The notes below the pieces were generated by a model that did not search any database, was not told where the DNA came from, and saw only the letters and a list, made by a program, of their open reading frames with translations. Both the position numbers and the translations under genes were made by a program. Shown in pieces: positions 25,531 to 34,684 of a stretch of DNA of 64,000 nt (the stretch's first letter is position 1; each line of letters opens with the position of its first letter). The stretch is from Candidatus Phaeomarinobacter ectocarpi (lineage in GTDB: Bacteria > Pseudomonadota > Alphaproteobacteria > CGMCC-115125): the NCBI RefSeq assembly GCF_000689395.1, contig NZ_HG966617.1, positions 287,521-351,520 of the forward strand, in the 5' to 3' direction.

Positions 25531-26232
25531 ATGAAAACACAACCCCTCGTGCTCATCGTTGAAGACGAGGATGCACTGACGACCCTGCTGCAATACAATC
25601 TTGAAAAAGAGGGCTACCGGGTCTCAACCACAGCTGACGGCGAAGAAGCCACGATGATTGTGGATGAGCAGCAGCCTGACCTGGTTTTGTTGGATTGGAT
25701 GCTGCCGCAGGTCTCAGGCATTGAGCTGTGCCGCCGCTTCCGAGGCCGCAGTGAAACGCGCAACATTCCCATCATCATGCTGACCGCACGCGGCGAAGAA
25801 GCTGACCGCGTGCGGGGGCTTGATACAGGCGCTGACGATTACATCACCAAGCCGTTTTCCATGACCGAGCTTCTGGCGCGCGTCCGTGCGGTTCTGCGCC
25901 GCATTCGACCGGCCCTGACGGACGACATTGTGACGTTTGGCGATGTGGCGGTGGATCGTTCGTCTCACCGTGTGCGGCGCGGCGAGCGGGAAATTCATCT
26001 TGGACCAACCGAATTCCGCCTGCTTGATCACCTGATCCAACATCCTGGTCGTGTGTTCAGCCGCGAACAGCTGCTGGATGCGGTTTGGGGGTCAGATGTC
26101 TATGTGGAGGCCCGCACGGTGGATGTACATGTCGGTCGGCTGCGCAAAGCCCTGAACAATCCGGGCGAGCAGGATCCCATCCGTACCGTACGCTCAGCAG
26201 GGTACGCGTTGGATGAACACTTCCGCGACTAG
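25531..26232 (+). CDS. phoB: Phosphate response regulator PhoB
   Basis: OmpR/PhoB-family transcription factor that binds Pho boxes. 233 aa from ATG 25531. Receiver domain: acidic pocket E11-D12-E13, phospho-acceptor D55 in LLDWMLP, and the conserved Lys in ITKPFS. The winged helix at about 135-230 ends RTVRSAGYAL. An in-frame ATG at 25474, overlapping the phoU stop, would add 19 residues, but family proteins begin just before the first strand. A bidirectional terminator follows at 26258. Confidence 0.95.
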   Translation: MKTQPLVLIVEDEDALTTLLQYNLEKEGYRVSTTADGEEATMIVDEQQPDLVLLDWMLPQVSGIELCRRFRGRSETRNIPIIMLTARGEEADRVRGLDTGADDYITKPFSMTELLARVRAVLRRIRPALTDDIVTFGDVAVDRSSHRVRRGEREIHLGPTEFRLLDHLIQHPGRVFSREQLLDAVWGSDVYVEARTVDVHVGRLRKALNNPGEQDPIRTVRSAGYALDEHFRD

Positions 26233-26255
26233 CCAAAGCGCCATGTGCAAAAACG

Positions 26256-26288
26256 AAAAAGGCGGACCGTTTGGCGGTCCGCCTTTTT
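26256..26288. terminator. Bidirectional intrinsic terminator between phoB and gcrA
   Basis: GGCGGACC (26261-26268) pairs with GGTCCGCC (26276-26283). The stem is flanked by AAAAA on the left and TTTTT on the right, so it can terminate phoB on the plus strand and gcrA on the minus strand. Confidence 0.9.
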
Positions 26289-26335
26289 GATGAAGCCGCC
26301 TTCTTGGAAAAGACGTGAAGCTGTGTCTGACGGCC

Positions 26336-26845
26336 TTAACCGATCATGCGGTTTGGAAACTGCCGTGGACGATCCTTGCGTTCCCGACGGGAAGGAAGCG
26401 GCTGATAGGCCTTCTTGGCATGGGCTGCACAATAGGGCAGGCCGGGCGCAGAACGCTGACCGCAGAAGTGGAAGCTCTCGTCGCCTGGGTCACCATTTGG
26501 CCATTTGCAGGTCTGTTCTGTGAGCTCCAGAAGGTTTGCCTGGGCGTCAGGGTCGCTGATGACTTCCAGCTCTTCGGGCTCTGGCGCAGGAGCGACGGCT
26601 GTCTTCTTGCTGGCTGTCTCACGCCGGGGCGCTGCGGTTGACGCTGCGCGTGGTGCCCGCGGCGCTGCAGGGCGGCGACGGGTGACGCGGGTCGGTGCGC
26701 CACGACCTGACAGGCCCAGACGGTGCACTTTGCCAATCACGGCATTACGAGTGACGCCGCCAAGCCGGGCTGCAATCTGACTGGCACTCAGCCCGTCGAG
26801 CCACATCTGCTTGAGCTGTTCAACGCGCTCATCGGTCCACGTCAT
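26336..26845 (-). CDS. gcrA: Cell-cycle regulator GcrA
   Basis: 169 aa. The N-terminus MTWTDERVEQLKQMWLDGLS then IAARLGGVTRNAVIGKVHRLGL is the diagnostic DNA-binding domain. A Pro/Ala/Arg-rich linker (about 50-105) leads to the C-terminal cysteine-containing domain (CKWPNGDP, FHFCG, PYCAAH), which in Caulobacter contacts sigma-70. GcrA works with the CcrM methylase by reading GAnTC methylation in promoters. The start is preceded by AGGGGG. Its upstream region carries DnaA, CtrA-like and GAnTC sites. Confidence 0.95.
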   Translation of the reverse strand: MTWTDERVEQLKQMWLDGLSASQIAARLGGVTRNAVIGKVHRLGLSGRGAPTRVTRRRPAAPRAPRAASTAAPRRETASKKTAVAPAPEPEELEVISDPDAQANLLELTEQTCKWPNGDPGDESFHFCGQRSAPGLPYCAAHAKKAYQPLPSRRERKDRPRQFPNRMIG

Positions 26846-26891
26846 CGCATTTTCCCCCTACAAATCGCAGATGCGCGGTCACTTTGGGTGT

Positions 26892-27029
26892 AAACCACAA
26901 CATCTCGTGTTAACCTTGAGTGAACCTACTATATGGCCTGACTCGGCGGCAAGAGATGTTGTGGTTTTATAGGGGGTTATCCACAATATATTGATTCTAA
27001 CGCTTCGCGGGGGCATCGACTGTGGATAA
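26892..27029 (-). promoter_or_regulatory. gcrA control region: DnaA boxes, CtrA-like site, GAnTC sites and inverted repeat
   Basis: Seen in the 318-bp gap 26846-27163: two perfect DnaA boxes, TTATCCACA at 26977-26985 and its reverse TGTGGATAA at 27021-27029; GAnTC sites at 26940-26944 and 26993-26997; TTAA-N7-TGAA at 26910-26924, one base off the CtrA consensus; and AAACCACAACATCTC (26892-26906) perfectly inverted at 26953-26967. On the minus strand TATAGT (26933-26928) could be the gcrA -10, with a GAnTC just upstream. In Caulobacter, DnaA activates and CtrA represses gcrA. The right part of the gap should also hold the promoter of the ABC-2 permease, which I cannot place. Confidence 0.7.
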
Positions 27030-27163
27030 AGGCCTTGCACGAGGTCCCGCAGGGGCATACCTCCCGCACCAAGGGTCACATCACATAAAGACAGCTGGTT
27101 TTTGGCGCAGGGTTCTGCCATTGCGCCACCGGCAGCCGCTTTGCGGCAGTTCAGGGGGAACGA

Positions 27164-27970
27164 ATGACAGAAACGCACTTTGAGCCCGGCGTCCGACGTT
27201 TTGGATCGGTCAACTGGCTGGGCCTTTGGACGCTCTATCTTAAGGAAGTCCGTCGCTTCATGAAGGTGTTTACCCAGACCGTCGCCGGTCCTGTGGTGAC
27301 TGCTCTCCTGTTTTTCGCGGTGTTCGCCGTGGCCATGGGCCGCGCGGATACGGTGGTGGCGGGCGTGCCTTACCTGGCGTTTCTGGGCCCGGGCCTGATC
27401 ATGATGACGGTCATTCAAAATGCCTTCGCCAATACTTCGTCATCCATTCTGGTCTCTAAAGTGCAGGGCAGCACAGTGGATTTCCTGATGCCGCCACTCT
27501 CCCCCGGTGAGCTGAACGTGGCCTTCGCCCTTGGCGGCATGACACGCGGTGTGGTCGTCGCCATCGCGTCTGCGCTGGTGATTTCGCTCATTGCCCCCAT
27601 GGGCATTTCACATCTTTGGGCCGTCGTCTTCTTTGTGCTGGCCTCGTCCCTCGCTCTGGCACTCATGGGTGTCCTTGCAGGTGTCTGGGCGGAGAAGTTT
27701 GACCATATGCAGGCGGTGACCAATTTCATCATCACGCCGCTGGCCTTCCTGTCTGGCACTTTTTACTCGGTGGAGCGGCTGCCGGAGATCGCGCGCGTCA
27801 TCAGCAGCTACAACCCGTTCTTCTACATGATTGATGGCTTCCGATATGGCTTCACCGGTCATGCAGACGGATCCATTACCGCAGGCGTCATCGTGCTGGT
27901 TGCCATCAATGTGGTTCTGTGGAGCATTTGCTATTGGGTCTTCAAAAAAGGCTTTAGGCTCAAGGCCTAA
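27164..27970 (+). CDS. ABC-2 type transporter permease
   Basis: 268 aa inner-membrane permease with six predicted helices after a short cytoplasmic N-terminus (LYLKEVRRFMKVFTQTVAGP). The ABC2_membrane signature lies in ITPLAFLSGTFYSVERLPE. The pattern matches the YadH/NodJ-like exporters. No ATPase gene is adjacent, so its partner must be encoded elsewhere. The substrate is unknown. Confidence 0.88.
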   Translation: MTETHFEPGVRRFGSVNWLGLWTLYLKEVRRFMKVFTQTVAGPVVTALLFFAVFAVAMGRADTVVAGVPYLAFLGPGLIMMTVIQNAFANTSSSILVSKVQGSTVDFLMPPLSPGELNVAFALGGMTRGVVVAIASALVISLIAPMGISHLWAVVFFVLASSLALALMGVLAGVWAEKFDHMQAVTNFIITPLAFLSGTFYSVERLPEIARVISSYNPFFYMIDGFRYGFTGHADGSITAGVIVLVAINVVLWSICYWVFKKGFRLKA

Positions 27971-27991
27971 GCCTGTCGCAGGGCTGATATC

Positions 27992-28030
27992 CGTGGACGC
28001 GGGGCGTATTGACATAGACCCGCGTCCACG
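27992..28030. repeat. 12-bp perfect inverted repeat after the ABC permease gene
   Basis: CGTGGACGCGGG (27992-28003) and CCCGCGTCCACG (28019-28030) form a perfect stem with a 15-nt loop. There is no U-tract on either side. It may act with the terminator immediately downstream or as a protein-binding site. Confidence 0.6.
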
Positions 28031-28057
28031 AAAGAATCCCGCTCCATTTCTGGCCCT

Positions 28058-28088
28058 GCCGCCGACTATCGGCGGCATTTCTGTTTTC
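28058..28088 (+). terminator. Intrinsic terminator upstream of argD
   Basis: GCCGCCG-ACTAT-CGGCGGC followed by ATTTCTGTTTTC. It most simply ends transcription from the permease gene, but it lies only 90 bp before argD and could also be part of the argD leader. Confidence 0.75.
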
Positions 28089-28090
28089 TA

Positions 28091-28138
28091 GGGCCGGATG
28101 AACCCAAGCGACGTCCGGCCCCGTGTATTTCGGGGCCG
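28091..28138 (+). promoter_or_regulatory. Mutually exclusive hairpins in the argD leader
   Basis: GGGCCGGA (28091-28098) pairs with TCCGGCCC (28114-28121). The overlapping CGGCCCCG (28116-28123) can instead pair with CGGGGCCG (28131-28138). The two 8-bp stems cannot coexist, the layout of a leader switch. No ligand domain or leader peptide is evident, so this is only a candidate. Confidence 0.45.
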
Positions 28139-28179
28139 CGTGCGTTTGAAACAGTCGATTTTTGCCGAAGGATAAAACC

Positions 28180-29412
28180 GTGGCCCCGCACGCCGCAGAT
28201 ACCGCTATTAGTCCCGTACTTCCGACATACGCTCGCGCTGACATAGCGTTCGAGCGAGGGGAGGGCGCGTGGCTCGTCGCTACCAATGGCGACCGATATC
28301 TGGATTTCGGCGCAGGTGTTGCGGTGAATGCCCTTGGCCATGCCCACCCCAAGCTGATTGAAGCGCTGACTGAGCAGGCCAACAAGGTCTGGCACGTCTC
28401 CAACCTCTATCAGGTGGAGGGCCAGACGGCGCTTGCCGAAAAACTGATCAACCTGACTTTTGCGGACACGGTATTCTTCGCCAACTCCGGTGCGGAAGCG
28501 CTTGAGGCCTCCATCAAGATGGCCCGCAAATACCATGCAGTCTCCGGGCATCCTGAACGCTATGAACTCATCACCTTCGAAGGTGCGTTCCACGGTCGGA
28601 CGCTTGCGACGATCGCAGCCGGTGGTCAGGAAAAATATCTTGAAGGCTTTGGCCCAGCGACACCCGGCTTTGTACAGGTGCCGCTAAATGACCTTGCCGC
28701 CGTGAAAGCTGCCATCTCGGAGAACACGGCCGGTTTCCTCATCGAACCCATTCAGGGCGAGGGCGGTATCTGCGAAGCGACAAAAGACTTCATGCGTCAA
28801 CTGCGTGCCCTTGCAGACGAACACGGACTGCTGCTGGTGCTCGACGAGGTGCAATGCGGTGTTGGTCGGACCGGGCATCTTTATGCCTATCAGGACATGG
28901 GCATCGAGCCTGATATCATGGCTTCAGCAAAAGGCATCGGCGGTGGCTTTCCACTGGGGGCCTGCCTTGCGACGGCGGAAGCGGCCAAAGGCATGACACC
29001 AGGCACCCATGGCTCCACCTATGGCGGTAACCCTCTGGCTGTGGCTGTTGGGGGTGCCGTGATTGATGAAGTCTCGAAGCCTGAATTTCTTGAGCACGTC
29101 CGCCGGGTCTCCGGGCGGCTGTCTCAGGGGCTGTCCATGCTGGCAGATGAATATCCCGACGTCATTGAAGCCGTACGCGGCCGGGGCCTGATGCTTGGAC
29201 TTAAATGCGTCAAGCCAAACACCGAATTGCAGAAGGCTTTCATGGACAAGGGCCTGCTTACCGTTGCAGCTGGCGATAACGTCGTGCGCCTGCTGCCGCC
29301 ACTCATCATTTCAGAAGACGAAGCAATGGACGCCGTTGCCCGCATAGAAGCCGTTTGCGCTGAGCTCTCCACTAAGAGCACCGCAGGCAAGGAAGAGGTG
29401 TCTGCGTCATGA
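28180..29412 (+). CDS. argD: Acetylornithine aminotransferase
   Basis: Converts N-acetylglutamate semialdehyde and glutamate to N-acetylornithine and 2-oxoglutarate in arginine synthesis, and may also serve as the DapC activity in lysine synthesis. 410 aa PLP fold-type I enzyme. The cofactor pocket is [15 protein letters not shown], the Asp binding the pyridine N is in [15 protein letters not shown], and the Schiff-base Lys is in [11 protein letters not shown]. The start is taken as GTG 28180, behind AAGGAT, not TTG 28162. Its stop overlaps the argF start (ATGA). Confidence 0.95.
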   Translation: MAPHAADTAISPVLPTYARADIAFERGEGAWLVATNGDRYLDFGAGVAVNALGHAHPKLIEALTEQANKVWHVSNLYQVEGQTALAEKLINLTFADTVFFANSGAEALEASIKMARKYHAVSGHPERYELITFEGAFHGRTLATIAAGGQEKYLEGFGPATPGFVQVPLNDLAAVKAAISENTAGFLIEPIQGEGGICEATKDFMRQLRALADEHGLLLVLDEVQCGVGRTGHLYAYQDMGIEPDIMASAKGIGGGFPLGACLATAEAAKGMTPGTHGSTYGGNPLAVAVGGAVIDEVSKPEFLEHVRRVSGRLSQGLSMLADEYPDVIEAVRGRGLMLGLKCVKPNTELQKAFMDKGLLTVAAGDNVVRLLPPLIISEDEAMDAVARIEAVCAELSTKSTAGKEEVSAS

Positions 29413-30332
29413 CACACAAGAATTTCATCGATCTCAACACTTTGGACAAATCAGCGCTGCGCAGCATCCTGGACCGCTCTCATGCCGCCAAGAGGGCGCG
29501 CGCCGGTTGGCCCAAAGGCCGTCAGGATGCGGACAAGCCGCTCGAAGGTTATCTGCTGGCGATGATTTTCGAAAAACCATCAACGCGCACCCGTGTTTCG
29601 TTTGACGTGGGCATGCGGCAGCTGGGCGGTGAAACGCTTCTGCTCAATGGGGGTGAGATGCAGCTTGGTCGCGGCGAAACCGTTGCCGACACAGCCCGCG
29701 TCCTGTCACGCTATGTCGACATCATCATGCTACGGACCGATGACCACGCAAAGATGCAGGAACTGGCTGAGCACGCCTCAGTGCCGGTGATCAATGGCTT
29801 GTCGGATGATGGCCATCCCTGCCAGTTGATGGCCGATGTCATGACCTTCGAAGAGCATCGCGGCCCTATCACGGGCAAGCGCGTGGCGTGGATTGGTGAC
29901 GGCAACAACATGGCCCGGTCATGGATCGAAGCCACGCACCGCTTTGACTTTGAACTCATGCTGGCCTGCCCGCCTGAGCTGGCCCCGCCGGCGCAATGCA
30001 TCGAAGATGCCATCGCCGCGGGTGGCAAGGTGCGCCTGGTCAATGACGCGCACGAAGCTGCCAAAAATGTTGATGCCATTGTCACCGACACATGGGTCTC
30101 CATGGGCGACAAGGAAGCTGAGCGCCGTCACAACCTGTTGGCTCCGTATCAGGTGACTGCATCTGTCATTGGAGTGGCCAATGACGACGCCATCTTTATG
30201 CATTGCCTACCGGCCCATCGCGGCGAGGAAGTCACGACGGATGTGATCGATGGTCCGCAATCAGTCATCTTTGATGAAGCAGAAAACCGCCTGCATGCCC
30301 AAAAGGGCATTCTTGCCTGGTGTCTGGACTGA
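29409..30332 (+). CDS. argF: Ornithine carbamoyltransferase
   Basis: Forms citrulline from ornithine and carbamoyl phosphate, the sixth step of arginine synthesis. 307 aa, usual length. Carbamoyl phosphate is bound by STRTR in [15 protein letters not shown], ornithine by the DTWVSMGD loop, and the active-site Cys is in [11 protein letters not shown]. Translationally coupled to argD by a 4-nt overlap and followed at 2 bp by hslO. Confidence 0.97.
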   Translation: MTHKNFIDLNTLDKSALRSILDRSHAAKRARAGWPKGRQDADKPLEGYLLAMIFEKPSTRTRVSFDVGMRQLGGETLLLNGGEMQLGRGETVADTARVLSRYVDIIMLRTDDHAKMQELAEHASVPVINGLSDDGHPCQLMADVMTFEEHRGPITGKRVAWIGDGNNMARSWIEATHRFDFELMLACPPELAPPAQCIEDAIAAGGKVRLVNDAHEAAKNVDAIVTDTWVSMGDKEAERRHNLLAPYQVTASVIGVANDDAIFMHCLPAHRGEEVTTDVIDGPQSVIFDEAENRLHAQKGILAWCLD

Positions 30333-30334
30333 TC

Positions 30335-31345
30335 ATGGACCAGACAACACCTGTGTCCTCAAACGCGCCCACAACAAATGTGGTGGTAGACGCCACAGAC
30401 GACGTTGTGCTGCCATTCGCCATTGAAGGCATGAGTGTGCGCGGCCGTCTGGCGCGAACGGGTCCGGTCATTTCCGACATTCTCGGCCGCCATGATTATC
30501 CGCCTGCGGTATCGCGACTGGTCGCCGAAACGCTTCTGCTTGCGTCCATGTTGGGCACAGCTTTGAAGCTGGAAGGCCGCTTCACGGTTCAGACCTCAAG
30601 CGATGGACCGGTCGACCTGCTGGTTGCCGACATGACCAAGGACGGTGGCCTGCGCGGCTATGCCCATTTTGATGCAGACGCCGTTGCTGCTCTGAGCACG
30701 GAAACACCAACCCTTGAGCAACTGACGGGCAAGGGCAGCATGGCTCTCACGATTGATCAGGGACCTGGGCGCAATTCTTATCAGGGCGTCGTTCCGCTTG
30801 AAGGTGACTCCATCGCGGCCTGCGGCGAAGACTACTTCCGCCGCTCAGAGCAGTTGCCGACGCTGATAAAGCTGGTTGTGGCTCAGTCCTTCGAGCGGGA
30901 TGCAAGCGGCACGGCAGACGGTGGCTGGCGCGCCGGCGGCATCATGATCCAGCAGATGCCCGAAGATGGCGGTTTTGTCCGTGATCTGGATCCCGGCGAT
31001 GCACCCGACGGCAGCGTAGCCGCGGAGGACGCAGCCGAAGACGAAAACTGGAATCGCGCCAAGATCCTGATGGAGACTGTTGAGGATCATGAGCTTGTTG
31101 ATCCGGCGTTGGCATCTGAACAATTGCTGTATCGGCTGTATCATGAGGATGGCGTGCGGGCTTTTCCGCCGCATCCGCTAAGCTTCTCATGCAGGTGCTC
31201 TCAGGACTACATTAAGGGCGTGCTTGAAGGATTCGGCTCTGAAGAAATGGCCGACATGCACACCGATGATGGCCGCATAGAGGTGCGATGTGAGTTTTGC
31301 AGCAGCACATACAACTTTGATCCCGAAGAGTTCAAAGGCAGCTAG
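30335..31345 (+). CDS. hslO: Redox-regulated chaperone Hsp33
   Basis: 336 aa cytoplasmic holdase activated by oxidation and unfolding. The C-terminal zinc-binding redox switch is complete: CRC (FSCRCSQD) followed by CEFC, the C-x-C...C-x-x-C pattern. An acidic insertion (AEDAAEDENW) lies mid-protein. ATG 30335 is chosen over GTG 30320, which would overlap argF. The argD-argF-hslO order recurs in Alphaproteobacteria, without a known functional reason. Confidence 0.95.
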   Translation: MDQTTPVSSNAPTTNVVVDATDDVVLPFAIEGMSVRGRLARTGPVISDILGRHDYPPAVSRLVAETLLLASMLGTALKLEGRFTVQTSSDGPVDLLVADMTKDGGLRGYAHFDADAVAALSTETPTLEQLTGKGSMALTIDQGPGRNSYQGVVPLEGDSIAACGEDYFRRSEQLPTLIKLVVAQSFERDASGTADGGWRAGGIMIQQMPEDGGFVRDLDPGDAPDGSVAAEDAAEDENWNRAKILMETVEDHELVDPALASEQLLYRLYHEDGVRAFPPHPLSFSCRCSQDYIKGVLEGFGSEEMADMHTDDGRIEVRCEFCSSTYNFDPEEFKGS

Positions 31346-31949
31346 GGCGCTTGGCGTTCTTCTGGCGGTCGGGTTTCTGGCCGCATGCGCCAATTCATCA
31401 CCACCCCCACCTTCCGGCCCTGTGGCTGCAACCATCACCTTTGCTCATAAGACACCCCTGGCTTTGGACGTGGCCTCTGTCGAACTGGTTGAGCCGTGGC
31501 GGCAGCCTGGTACACCACCGCACATCGGTCATCGCAATGCCAACAGCCCGCCCGACATTGTGCGCGCGTGGACCCGTGATCGTCTCCGGGCGTCACCCGG
31601 CGGGCCCGGTGCGAAGGATGGCACTGTGTTGCGCGTTATCCTCCAGGACGGCGCTGTAACGCGCACAGCCCTGAAAGTGGAAGAAGGTGTCGGCGGGCTG
31701 TTTCGTGATGAGGCAGATACCCAGATCGACGCCGTGGCAGCCGTTGACGTGGAAGTCATGGACCCGGTGGCCGGACGCATCGGCAGCGTAAGCGTAAAGG
31801 TTGTCGGGAGCCGGAAGATACTTGAAAGCGCCAGCATCAATGAGCGTGATCGCGTCTACTTCGCGCTCATGGAAGAGATCGCCGCATCCCTCAACAGCGC
31901 GCTTGAAAACGGTCTTAACGCCGAGTTGGGTTTTGTCATCAAGCGCTGA
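31290..31949 (+). CDS. Hypothetical lipoprotein
   Basis: 219 aa from a GTG at 31290 preceded by GAGGTG, overlapping the end of hslO by 56 bp. A lipobox (VGFLAAC, about residues 27-33) predicts acylation and membrane anchoring. The remainder has no motif I recognise: a beta-rich start (ATITFAHKTPLALDVASVEL), then a region with a helical end (FALMEEIAASLNSALENGL). Similar uncharacterised lipoproteins follow hslO in related genomes, to my recollection. Its stop overlaps the convergent argE stop region. Confidence 0.75.
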   Translation: MSFAAAHTTLIPKSSKAARALGVLLAVGFLAACANSSPPPPSGPVAATITFAHKTPLALDVASVELVEPWRQPGTPPHIGHRNANSPPDIVRAWTRDRLRASPGGPGAKDGTVLRVILQDGAVTRTALKVEEGVGGLFRDEADTQIDAVAAVDVEVMDPVAGRIGSVSVKVVGSRKILESASINERDRVYFALMEEIAASLNSALENGLNAELGFVIKR

Positions 31950-33108
31950 TGTAGTCCACCAGACGCGACAGAAAATCATCACAGGCTTGAAGCTGCGCCT
32001 GCGTCACCCACTCATCCGGCTTGTGCGCCTGCTGAATGCTTCCTGGCCCGCACACGAGCGTTGGGATGCCCACATCCTGAAACAGCCCTGCTTCGGTCGC
32101 GTAAGACACGGCCTGTCGATCGTTGGTGCCCGCCAGCATCATCACGGCGGTTTCCAGCGGAGTGGCTTCTTCGCTGGCTTTCAGGCCCGGTGCCTGCGCA
32201 AGTGTTTCAATCGTAATATCCGCGCTGGGGTAAACCGTTTGCATGTCAGGCAGCAGTTCGCGGCGCGCATACTCCATCAGCCGGTGACTTATTTCGTCTT
32301 CGTCCTGGCCCGGCAGGGTCCGGTGCTCGAACGTAAACCAGCAATGGCGCGGAACGATGTTTGTGGCCGTGCCGCCGCCAATGCGGCCCACTGAAAGCGT
32401 GGTGTAAGGCGGTGAAAAACGACCCGTCGCGTCTCCACGTTGACGCATCTCTTCGGCGATCTCAGCCAGATGTGAAATCATCCGGGCAGCAGCAATGATC
32501 GAGTTCACACCCTTGTCGGTCTGGCTGGAGTGAAACTCCAGACCGGTCACTTCCACACGGAAGGACCGAATGGCCTTGTGCGCGTCCACGACGGCCATGT
32601 CCGTCGGCTCACCCACGATCACCAGGTCAGGCTTTGGCAAATGCTTCGCGATGTGCGCAATCATCGGGCGCACGCCAAGGCAGCCGATCTCTTCGTCATA
32701 GGAAAATGCAAAGTGGACTGGTCGTTGCAGCTCAGCTGACGCTAGCTTGGGCAGCTGTGACAGGGCGCAGGCGATGAACCCCTTCATGTCGCACGTTCCG
32801 CGCCCGTAGTAGCGGCCATCGCGCACATCCATGGTGAACGGGTCAGTCGACCAGTCCTGGTCAGCGACCGGCACAACATCTGTGTGCCCGGACAGCACGA
32901 TCCCGCCCGGCCCGTCACCCCCGATTGTGCCGTACAGGTTGGCCTTGGTGCCGTCCTCATTGGGCAGCAGCTCATAGGTCATGCCGTGCGCGTCCATCAG
33001 GCCTGTAATGAAGTCTGTCAGGGCCAGATTGCTCAAATGGCTGGTCGTATCGAACGAAATCAGCTTCGCGAGCAGGTCAGGGGCCGCATGGGAAACATTA
33101 TCGGGCAT
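31939..33108 (-). CDS. argE: Acetylornithine deacetylase
   Basis: Zinc peptidase M20-family enzyme that removes acetate from N-acetylornithine. 389 aa. Metal ligands: His in SGHTDVVPV, Asp in GRGTCDMKG, the general-base Glu and ligand Glu in SYDEEIGCLG, and a later ligand in IVGEPTDM. It is convergent to the argDF cluster rather than in it. The presence of argE suggests the linear pathway, although a bifunctional ArgJ elsewhere is not excluded. An alternative, succinyl-diaminopimelate desuccinylase, is less likely given the ArgE-type N-terminus LAKLISFDTTS. Confidence 0.9.
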   Translation of the reverse strand: MPDNVSHAAPDLLAKLISFDTTSHLSNLALTDFITGLMDAHGMTYELLPNEDGTKANLYGTIGGDGPGGIVLSGHTDVVPVADQDWSTDPFTMDVRDGRYYGRGTCDMKGFIACALSQLPKLASAELQRPVHFAFSYDEEIGCLGVRPMIAHIAKHLPKPDLVIVGEPTDMAVVDAHKAIRSFRVEVTGLEFHSSQTDKGVNSIIAAARMISHLAEIAEEMRQRGDATGRFSPPYTTLSVGRIGGGTATNIVPRHCWFTFEHRTLPGQDEDEISHRLMEYARRELLPDMQTVYPSADITIETLAQAPGLKASEEATPLETAVMMLAGTNDRQAVSYATEAGLFQDVGIPTLVCGPGSIQQAHKPDEWVTQAQLQACDDFLSRLVDYISA

Positions 33109-33356
33109 GGGAATGGAGGCTCCGGAAACTCAAAATCTCAGTATTCGTGGTGACTTAGGACAAAATCCGACGGATTTCGACCGATGTGACCGTTTGACAC
33201 AAAGCAATCCGGTTCACACATGTGGACCGTATATCATCTAGGGTCTTTTGCCTCGCGAGGTTTGCGATGCTGACCAGCCATTCATGACCTGTTGTGGCAC
33301 CGTTCATCGAAGGCGGGTCACTATGGTGCCTTCACATATCGCCCGAAAGGCAATTG

Positions 33357-34682
33357 ATGCTTGATCGCTACGAGGATGAAGAGCGCGGCTCCCGCCAATA
33401 TGGCCGGGATAGCGCACCTGCCTTGCCCGGCGACGAGCCTTATCGTCCCTGGTGGCGTCGCTTTTTACCGCTGCTCATCCTTGGTGGCGCCGTCGCTGCA
33501 TTTGCACTCCTGCGCGCCACACAGCCAGAAGTCGTGCCCGACGCACCTGAAGAGCGCATCTGGACGGTGAATGCCTCCACAGTTGGGTTTGCCGACATTC
33601 AGCCTGAACTGCAGGTGTTTGGTGAGATCGTGCCGGGCCGCAAGGTGGAACTGCGTGCCCTTGTTGCGGGTGAAATTCTAGAAACCGGTGAGAACTTCCA
33701 GGAAGGCGGCATCATCAAGGCTGATGACCTGCTCGTCCTGATTGATCCCTTCGACTATGAAGCCGCCCGTGATGAAGCGACCGCCCAGCTCGACGAAGGC
33801 CGCGCCCGCCTTTCGGAGATCAAGGCGCGTGCCGTGCTTGAGGGCCAGGCGCTCGTAAGTGCACGTCAGCAACTCACCATCCGCCAGCGTGACCTCAGTC
33901 GCGCCATTCGCCTCGCCAAGGGTGGCAACATTTCGCAAAAGACAGTGGACGACCGCCGCCTTGCTGTCAGTCAGCAGGAAGCCGCCGTCGACCAGCGCGT
34001 CAGCAATGTGGCCGTCGAAAACTCTCGCGTTGAACAGCAGCAGGCAACCATCTCGCGTCTTGAGGTCGGGTTGCGCCGTGCCGAACGCGACCTCAACAAC
34101 ACGCGCGTCGTCTCCCCTTTTACCGGCTTTGTTGGCGATGTGTCGGCAGAACGCGGCAAGCGGGTAAGCCTCAACGACAAACTTGCAGATTTGACCGACG
34201 CTGATCGTCTTGAAGTCGCCTTTACGCTGTCTGACGCGCAATACGGCCGCATCATCGCAGCCGAAGGCAACGTCACAGGACGGCCCGCCAAAGTGCTGTG
34301 GCGCGTCGGCGATCGGCAGATCGAATATGATGCCACCATCGAGCGGGTTGGTGCCGAGATATCAGCGGCCTCCGGCGGCGTGGAAGCGTTCGCACGCCTT
34401 GAAACCAAAGGCACCGACACACCGCTGCGTCCCGGCGCGTTTGTGGAAGTCCGCCTTCCTGACACACGCTATCAGCAGGTCGCGCAGCTACCTGAAACAG
34501 CGCTGTACGAAGGTAACCGTGTGTACGTGATCGCCGAAGGCCGGCTTGAGGCGCGTGAGATTGAAGTAGCAGCGCGCACCTCGGACGGCATTCTTGTCAG
34601 CGGTAATCTTTCTCCCGGCGAAAAAGTGCTGGCGACCCGCTTTGCCGAAGCAGGACCCGGCGTTCGGGTTGAGGAGCGCTAG
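33357..34682 (+). CDS. RND efflux periplasmic adaptor (HlyD/MFP family)
   Basis: 441 aa membrane-fusion subunit linking the RND pump to an outer-membrane channel. A cytoplasmic N-terminal tail leads to one membrane helix (about 31-50). The lipoyl halves flank a long alpha-hairpin (about 125-255, rich in heptads such as EAAVDQRVSNVAVENSRVEQ), followed by beta-barrel and membrane-proximal domains. ATG 33357 behind AAAGG is used rather than 33294. Lies 2 bp before the pump gene. No outer-membrane factor is nearby, so a TolC-type protein from elsewhere is presumed. Confidence 0.92.
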   Translation: MLDRYEDEERGSRQYGRDSAPALPGDEPYRPWWRRFLPLLILGGAVAAFALLRATQPEVVPDAPEERIWTVNASTVGFADIQPELQVFGEIVPGRKVELRALVAGEILETGENFQEGGIIKADDLLVLIDPFDYEAARDEATAQLDEGRARLSEIKARAVLEGQALVSARQQLTIRQRDLSRAIRLAKGGNISQKTVDDRRLAVSQQEAAVDQRVSNVAVENSRVEQQQATISRLEVGLRRAERDLNNTRVVSPFTGFVGDVSAERGKRVSLNDKLADLTDADRLEVAFTLSDAQYGRIIAAEGNVTGRPAKVLWRVGDRQIEYDATIERVGAEISAASGGVEAFARLETKGTDTPLRPGAFVEVRLPDTRYQQVAQLPETALYEGNRVYVIAEGRLEAREIEVAARTSDGILVSGNLSPGEKVLATRFAEAGPGVRVEER

Positions 34683-34684
34683 TC

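Noticed and set aside
26892-27029. Chromosomal replication origin (oriC)
   Set aside because: Two DnaA boxes and some AT-rich sequence are suggestive, but I see no third box, no long AT-rich unwinding region and none of the usual origin neighbours (hemE, parAB, gidA, dnaA). Regulation of gcrA explains the sites more simply. GC-skew analysis would settle it.
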